Assembly (NCBI GenBank): GCA_963204845.1
Contig: CAUJIL010000284.1
Coordinates: 1 to 6,115 of the forward strand
Origin: Pseudomonadota bacterium
GTDB taxonomy: Bacteria > Pseudomonadota > Gammaproteobacteria > Pseudomonadales > UBA5518
DNA length: 6,115 nucleotides
Direction: 5' to 3'
The notes under the pieces are model-generated. The model had not been told where the DNA came from. It did not search any database and was given only the letters and a program-made list of their open reading frames with translations. The translations under genes and the position numbers were made by a program. Shown piece after piece: positions 6,053 to 6,115 of the stretch (positions within the stretch are counted from its first letter, which is position 1; the number at the start of each line of letters is the position of its first letter).

Positions 6053-6115
6053 TCACTCCAGGCGGAGCCAGACGGTGATTTCCTCGCGGTCGTGGTAGAG
6101 CTGGCGCGCGCTGCA
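6053..6115 (-). CDS. C-terminal end of an unidentified protein (runs off right edge)
   Basis: The last 20 codons of a minus-strand frame end in TGA at 6053-6055. The visible residues are CSARQLYHDREEITVWLRLE. Nearly every codon ends in G or C, matching the real genes here, and the residue mix looks like a genuine protein end with a terminal beta strand. That is too little to assign a family. It lies 66 bases upstream of the slyD-like gene on the same strand and could share its transcript. Confidence 0.6.
   Translation of the reverse strand, partial: CSARQLYHDREEITVWLRLE

Overview
The window is GC-rich DNA with strong G/C preference at third codon positions and short intergenic gaps. The gene content is a SlyD-type prolyl isomerase, a KefB/KefC-type CPA2 antiporter, and an RLAN/RimK-like ATP-grasp ligase beside a GNAT-C39-like protein. 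Together these suggest a high-GC Proteobacterium, most likely a Gammaproteobacterium. I cannot name the genus. I see no rRNA, tRNA, CRISPR array, insertion sequence or phage gene.

Layout, left to right. Minus strand, 1-844: the N-terminal 281 codons of an EF-hand protein that runs off the left edge. Minus strand, 925-2406: a 493-residue RimK-like ATP-grasp ligase with an N-terminal RLAN domain. A 147-base divergent intergenic region (2407-2553) holds plausible promoters for both directions and two GC palindromes. Plus strand, 2554-3765: a 403-residue two-domain protein, RimI-like GNAT acetyltransferase followed by a C39-like cysteine peptidase, ending in an Ala-Pro tail encoded by a hexanucleotide repeat. 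Plus strand, 3776-5467, only 10 bases later: a CPA2 cation/proton antiporter with a C-terminal RCK/TrkA-N domain. Minus strand, 5504-5986: a SlyD-like FKBP isomerase with a His-rich tail, convergent with the antiporter. Minus strand, 6053-6115: the last 20 codons of an unidentified gene.

The most interesting unit is the centre. An ATP-grasp amino acid or peptide ligase is divergent from a protein that joins an N-acetyltransferase to a cysteine peptidase. Known chemistry of these families suggests a set of enzymes that build, cap and cut a peptide or a protein tail. No substrate is visible. The antiporter lies directly behind the peptidase gene and is probably co-transcribed with it. Its family includes channels gated by the peptide glutathione, so a functional link is possible but unproven. 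The EF-hand gene may be co-transcribed with the ligase. The slyD-like gene and the right-edge gene look like ordinary housekeeping neighbours.
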